Assembly (NCBI GenBank): GCA_945483255.1
Contig: CALYRP010000051.1
Span: forward strand, 1-5,865
Origin: an uncultured Pseudomonadota bacterium
Lineage (GTDB): Bacteria > Pseudomonadota > Alphaproteobacteria > Rs-D84
Length of the DNA: 5,865 nucleotides
Direction of reading: 5' to 3'
The notes under the pieces: generated by a model
What the model saw: only the letters and a program-made list of their open reading frames with translations
Database searches by the model: none
What the model was told of the DNA's origin: nothing
Made by a program: the position numbers and the translations under genes
In this document: piece after piece, positions 5,752 to 5,865 of the stretch
Layout of the letters: each line of letters opens with the position of its first letter
How positions within the stretch are numbered: position 1 is the stretch's first letter

Positions 5752-5774
5752 AATTTTTCCTTTGTTGCAGGCTT

Positions 5775-5802
5775 ATTATAAGTAAAAAAATTGACAGATC
5801 AA
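5775..5802 (-). promoter_or_regulatory. Promoter for the two-gene unknown operon
   Basis: On the minus strand TTGATC (5802-5797) is followed after 16 bases by a perfect TATAAT (5780-5775). The predicted start near 5768 gives a short leader of about 17 bases holding the AAAGGA site of the 117-aa gene. A TTGACA further upstream (5814-5809) is 28 bases from the -10, too far to serve as its -35. Confidence 0.6.
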
Positions 5803-5818
5803 GTATTTTGTCAAATTT
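5787..5818. promoter_or_regulatory. Inverted repeat flanking the -35: possible operator
   Basis: AAAATTGACA (5787-5796) and TGTCAAATTT (5809-5818) are inverted repeats matching at 9 of 10 positions, with a perfect core TTGACA/TGTCAA and a 12-base spacer. The -35 hexamer proposed for the downstream gene pair lies in the spacer, a position suited to a dimeric regulator blocking polymerase. Alternatively both arms are simply facing -35 sequences. No regulator gene is in view. Confidence 0.35.
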
Positions 5819-5840
5819 ATTTATATAAAAATACAAAACC

Positions 5841-5855
5841 AAAAACTTGATTTTT
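5841..5855 (+). repeat. 15-bp promoter-associated repeat, copy 2
   Basis: This is an exact second copy of AAAAACTTGATTTTT (first at 926-940). By analogy its TTGATT at 5847-5852 would be the -35 of a plus-strand promoter whose -10 lies just past the window end, feeding a gene divergent from the small-gene pair. That is inference from the first copy, because the gene itself is not visible. Confidence 0.4.
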
Positions 5856-5865
5856 AGGCTTTTTC

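Noticed and set aside
5569..5781. 70-aa plus-strand ORF opposite the 117-aa gene
   Set aside because: The minus-strand gene has a promoter, Shine-Dalgarno and operon partner; this ORF has none and spans the other gene's promoter.
1..5865. Mobile element, CRISPR array, tRNA or alternative genetic code
   Set aside because: No direct repeat arrays, terminal inverted repeats with a transposase, or cloverleaf are seen, and TGG encodes Trp while genes end in TAA, so nothing supports these.

Overview
The window reads as ordinary core chromosome of an AT-rich bacterium, most likely a low-GC alphaproteobacterium. Tryptophan is encoded by TGG inside the conserved genes and every complete gene ends in TAA, so a standard bacterial code fits. 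The alphaproteobacterial guess rests on the gene order rpmI-rplT-pheS-pheT, the CTTGA-type promoter elements and the general look of the proteins; it is not a phylogenetic result.

Layout. On the minus strand at the left edge are mreC (complete) and the first 22 codons of mreD, overlapping by one base (TAATG). They form a cell-shape operon running out of the window. A 127-bp intergenic region separates mreC from the plus-strand translation operon rpmI (L35), rplT (L20), pheS and pheT (the two subunits of phenylalanyl-tRNA synthetase). This region carries a promoter-like element and a perfect leader hairpin in front of rpmI. Between rplT and pheS there is a strong intrinsic terminator ending just before the pheS ribosome binding site. 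Its first arm can alternatively pair perfectly over 9 bp with a segment just after the rplT stop codon, so the 84-bp gap looks like an attenuator, or at least a control point, for pheST. pheT ends at a bidirectional terminator.

Beyond it, on the minus strand and converging on pheT, is a two-gene operon of small proteins I do not recognise (117 aa then 127 aa). Each has its own Shine-Dalgarno sequence, and the pair has a good promoter with an inverted repeat over its -35 region. The last bases hold a second copy of the 15-mer found at the rpmI promoter, probably the -35 region of a plus-strand gene that starts beyond the window.

The conserved genes are housekeeping: MreC/MreD organise the elongasome, L35 and L20 are 50S proteins, and PheST charges tRNA-Phe. 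The parts most likely to be new are the rplT-pheS control region and the unrecognised gene pair. I see no transposon, CRISPR array, tRNA, rRNA or defence system.
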